Part shown: in pieces, positions 4,210 to 6,162 of the stretch
Layout of the letters: every line of letters begins with the position of its first letter
Numbering within the stretch: position 1 is the stretch's first letter
DNA from: Solirubrobacterales bacterium 70-9
Lineage (GTDB): Bacteria; Actinomycetota; Thermoleophilia; Solirubrobacterales; 70-9
Direction of reading: 5' to 3'
NCBI GenBank assembly: GCA_001898095.1
Contig: MKSH01000013.1
Location: forward strand, 3,192 to 9,353
Length of the DNA stretch: 6,162 bases
Position numbers and translations under genes: made by a program
Notes under the pieces: model-generated
What the model was told of the DNA's origin: nothing
What the model saw: only the letters and a program-made list of their open reading frames with translations
Database searches by the model: none

Positions 4210-5664
4210 TCAGACGTTCTCGTCGATCATCGCCAGACGGGCCTCGAGCTCCTCCGGGGAGCCGGGCGTCGGCGTGTCGCCGGCATGCGCGTGCGGGTGG
4301 CGATAGACCCAATAGAGCAGGGCGAAGAGCACCCCGGCGGCAAGCAGGAAGCCGAACTCGACCCGGCGCTGCTCGTTGCTGACCAGCGGCACGAAGTTCC
4401 AGGCGATGAAGACGCCCGCGCAGGTGATCCAGCGGACCGCGGCGCGTCGCACCTGGCCCTGGGCGACGCAGGCCTGATTGAGCGTCACCGAGGCGAGGTA
4501 GAGCCCCATCCCGACCGTCACCAGCAGCAGGCCGAGGCGGTCGTAGGTGAAGTTTTTGCCGAAGGCGATCTGCATCGCTTTCGGGCCGACCAGGGCCATG
4601 AAGACGAAGGCCGCCCCGGTGAAGGCGGAGATCCCCAGCAGCACCATCTTCACCGTGTGGCCGAATTCGCGATCGCTGTCGGGATCGTCGGAGGTGTGGA
4701 GGCTGGTGAGGTGGGGGAGGATCGAGGTCGAGACCGACTGGAACAGCTGCAGCGGCGCCCGCGCGATCATCAGCACGTTGAAGATGAACCCCGCCTCGGC
4801 CGCTCCCTGGAGGCCGCGCATGATCAGCGGCCCGGCGTTGAGGAAGGCCTGTTCGGAGAACATGATCAAGAGGACGGCCGCCGCGAAGCCGCCTCCGTGG
4901 CGGAACGAGAAGGCGGCGTCGTCCGCCGCGGCCGGGGTGCCGTCCGGGCGTCCCCCGGCCGACCCCGACACGCCCGGACGCGAAGCGGAGGACGTGTCGG
5001 GCCTTTGATTCGATCGTCGTGCCCTACGCTGAAAAGCAAAGGGCACGACGATCAGCGAGAGCGCCGGCGCCGCGGTGATCCCGATCGCCACCATGCTCTG
5101 TCCGCTGAGGATGCCGACCACGACCAGCACGGCGAAGATCGTGCGGAAGCAGGATTCGCTCAGGATCAGCGCGACAAAGAGCCCGAACTGCTGTTTCCCG
5201 GCCAGGAAGCCGCGGGCGAAGTAGCTCGCCGCGTAGAACAGCACCGAGGTGAAGAAGACCCAGTAGAGGGTTTCGTTGCCCTCCAGGAGGCTGTCCTGGA
5301 TCGGCCCGCGCAGGGCCAGCGCCAGCACCGCGAAGATCAGCGAGAGGCCGAACTGGATCGTCGAGGCGACCCGCATCGGCTCGCCCAGCGGTTGCCCCTT
5401 CACCATCCGCTCGGAGATGTGGCGGCTGAGCAGCTGTTCGATCGGCCGGTAGAGCGTCGAGATCGTGATGAAGACCGCCGACCAGAGCACCGTGATCTGC
5501 CCGTAGTCGGGTTTCGACAGCGTGTGCGAGGCGATCAGGAAGTAGGCGTAGGTGATGACCCCGGTCAACCCGACGCCGACCGCAAGGAAGCTCGCCGTCT
5601 TGCCGTAGTCGGCGGAGGAGGCAGGGGCTTTCCCGTTGCTCGAGTTGCCGTTCTGGGAGCTCAA
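4210..5664 (-). CDS. Polysaccharide (lipid-linked glycan) flippase, MOP/Wzx-like
   Basis: This is a 484-residue integral membrane protein with about 12 hydrophobic segments in two bundles of six. Approximate spans are 24-47, 57-79, 99-121, 132-154, 163-186, 191-211, then 258-281, 292-312, 338-360, 377-400, 409-428 and 437-455. The layout fits oligosaccharide flippases, which move undecaprenyl-linked sugars across the inner membrane. Polar, Ser/Asn-rich residues 1-20 precede the first segment. A hydrophilic 40-odd-residue linker (about 212-252, rich in Arg, Ser, Gly, Pro and Ala) joins the two halves. Its DNA is packed with inverted repeats (4941-5053). The start is TTG at 5664, overlapping the TGA of the upstream glycosyltransferase (TTGA), which implies translational coupling; no better start exists before the first membrane segment. 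A lipid II flippase (MurJ) role is less likely given the glycosyltransferase neighbour, but cannot be excluded. The carried sugar is unknown. Confidence 0.8.
   Translation of the reverse strand: MSSQNGNSSNGKAPASSADYGKTASFLAVGVGLTGVITYAYFLIASHTLSKPDYGQITVLWSAVFITISTLYRPIEQLLSRHISERMVKGQPLGEPMRVASTIQFGLSLIFAVLALALRGPIQDSLLEGNETLYWVFFTSVLFYAASYFARGFLAGKQQFGLFVALILSESCFRTIFAVLVVVGILSGQSMVAIGITAAPALSLIVVPFAFQRRARRSNQRPDTSSASRPGVSGSAGGRPDGTPAAADDAAFSFRHGGGFAAAVLLIMFSEQAFLNAGPLIMRGLQGAAEAGFIFNVLMIARAPLQLFQSVSTSILPHLTSLHTSDDPDSDREFGHTVKMVLLGISAFTGAAFVFMALVGPKAMQIAFGKNFTYDRLGLLLVTVGMGLYLASVTLNQACVAQGQVRRAAVRWITCAGVFIAWNFVPLVSNEQRRVEFGFLLAAGVLFALLYWVYRHPHAHAGDTPTPGSPEELEARLAMIDENV
4941..4980. repeat. 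11-bp perfect inverted repeat inside the flippase gene
   Basis: CGTCCGGGCGT (4941-4951) and ACGCCCGGACG (4970-4980) are perfectly complementary around an 18-nt loop. They encode part of the hydrophilic linker. The right arm overlaps the left arm of the inverted repeat at 4964-5001, so the two structures are mutually exclusive. Confidence 0.6.
4964..5001. repeat. 9-bp perfect inverted repeat inside the flippase gene
   Basis: CCCGACACG (4964-4972) and CGTGTCGGG (4993-5001) are perfectly complementary around a 20-nt loop. It competes with the 4941-4980 stem. Confidence 0.5.
5012..5053. repeat. 14-bp perfect inverted repeat inside the flippase gene
   Basis: Arms 5012-5025 (GATCGTCGTGCCCT) and 5040-5053 are perfectly complementary over 14 bp around a 14-nt loop. 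They encode the end of the sixth membrane segment and the start of the linker (about residues 204-218). No U-tract follows on the minus strand, so it does not look like a standard intragenic terminator. Confidence 0.65.
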
Positions 5665-6162
5665 GGATCGACCACTCTGGTGGGTTCCTCCGCCTCCGGC
5701 GTGGAGCCCTTCTCGTAGTGCGAGGGCGGCACGCCGAGCGCCAGCTCGACCCGTCGCACGCGCTCGAAGATCCGTTGCGTCATCACCCGCTGCCCGGCTA
5801 GCAGGTCACCGATCACGCCGAGCGCGAACAGCTGCACCGCGGCGATCATCAGCACCGCGCCGAGGATCAGCGACTGGATGTGCCCGCGCGAGTTGCCGTT
5901 GAAGATCGCGTCGATCAGGAACGGCAGCCAGGCGAGCACGGCCAGCGCGCCGACCACGATCGCCGCGGTGACGAACGCCCGCAGCGGCTCGTAGCGCGCG
6001 TAGATCCGCAGGATCGCGGGCGTGTTGCGGCGCACGTAGTCCCCGGTCGAACCGGCCAGCCGCGACTGGCGCGTCTGCGCGTTGGTCGAGACCGGCACCT
6101 CGTCGACCGCGACCAGCATCTTGCCCGCCTGCACGAGGCTCTCCAGCGTGTAGGTGAAGTTG
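5661..6162 (-). CDS. Glycosyltransferase family 2, C-terminal part (5' end outside window)
   Basis: The frame is open from the right edge, and 166 codons precede TGA at 5663-5661. The visible part starts NFTYTLESLVQAGKM, then VAVDEVPVSTNAQTRQSRL and VRRNTPAILRIYARYEPLRAF. This matches the end of the catalytic domain of dolichyl-phosphate-mannose-synthase-like GT2 enzymes, where a conserved EVPV-T-N--TR-SRL stretch precedes the membrane anchor. Two hydrophobic segments follow (near AAIVVGALAVLAWLPFLIDAIF, and IQSLILGAVLMIAAVQLFAL preceded by GH), then a charged tail with QRIFERVRRVE. It would transfer a sugar from a nucleotide donor to a lipid or glycan carrier at the cytoplasmic face. The nucleotide-binding and DxD part is outside the window, so donor and acceptor cannot be judged. 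Internal GTG/ATG codons at 6134 and 6119 are not real starts. It overlaps the flippase gene by 4 nt, supporting a shared glycan export pathway. Confidence 0.85.
   Translation of the reverse strand, partial: NFTYTLESLVQAGKMLVAVDEVPVSTNAQTRQSRLAGSTGDYVRRNTPAILRIYARYEPLRAFVTAAIVVGALAVLAWLPFLIDAIFNGNSRGHIQSLILGAVLMIAAVQLFALGVIGDLLAGQRVMTQRIFERVRRVELALGVPPSHYEKGSTPEAEEPTRVVDP

Noticed and set aside
1862..4306. An 814-codon open frame on the plus strand.
   Set aside because: It runs antisense to the antiporter, is extremely rich in Arg/Asp/Gly/Gln with low-complexity runs and no domain, and crosses the terminator-like hairpins. It is a shadow frame caused by high G+C codon bias.
4285..5718. A 477-codon plus-strand open frame opposite the flippase.
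   Set aside because: Its charged, Arg/Glu/Gln/His-rich sequence has no recognisable domain. The opposite strand encodes a convincing 12-segment membrane protein.

Overview
The window is G+C-rich and its protein-coding genes have strongly G/C-biased third codon positions. Together with the gene families present, this points to a high-GC actinobacterium-like chromosome, possibly Solirubrobacterales/Thermoleophilia. That placement is inference, since no ribosomal or other phylogenetic marker is present.

Layout. (1) 3-404, plus strand: the 3' part of a plasmid pRiA4b ORF-3-family protein, running in from the left edge. (2) 407-1050, minus strand: a decayed IS5-family transposase with at least three frameshifts, an internal deletion and lost catalytic residues. 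Its stop and the stop of the previous gene lie in the same 10-bp palindrome. (3) 1169-1741, plus strand: a small membrane-anchored zincin metallopeptidase (HEVAH motif), possibly translated from a leaderless transcript. (4) 1742-2377: a 636-bp stretch between convergent genes with no credible gene but many structures. A 20-bp perfect hairpin lies just after the peptidase gene and a 17-bp perfect hairpin just after the antiporter gene. Between them are odd palindromes and two diverged copies of a structured repeat whose hairpins have identical geometry. (5) 2378-6162, minus strand: a likely operon reading leftwards. It runs from a family 2 glycosyltransferase (its 5' part lies beyond the right edge) to a 12-segment MOP/Wzx-like polysaccharide flippase to a CPA1-type NhaP2-like K+(Na+)/H+ antiporter with a regulatory cytoplasmic tail.

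How the genes fit together. The glycosyltransferase and flippase overlap by 4 nt (TTGA), and the antiporter starts 26 nt after the flippase stop, so all three are probably co-transcribed. The first two suggest assembly and export of a lipid-linked envelope glycan. The antiporter adds cation/pH homeostasis, and whether it is functionally linked or only co-transcribed cannot be told from here.

No complete undescribed defence or mobile system is visible. The least explained signals are the structured repeat pair in the 1.9-2.2 kb interval and a cluster of three perfect inverted repeats in frame within the flippase gene, which encodes a hydrophilic linker.
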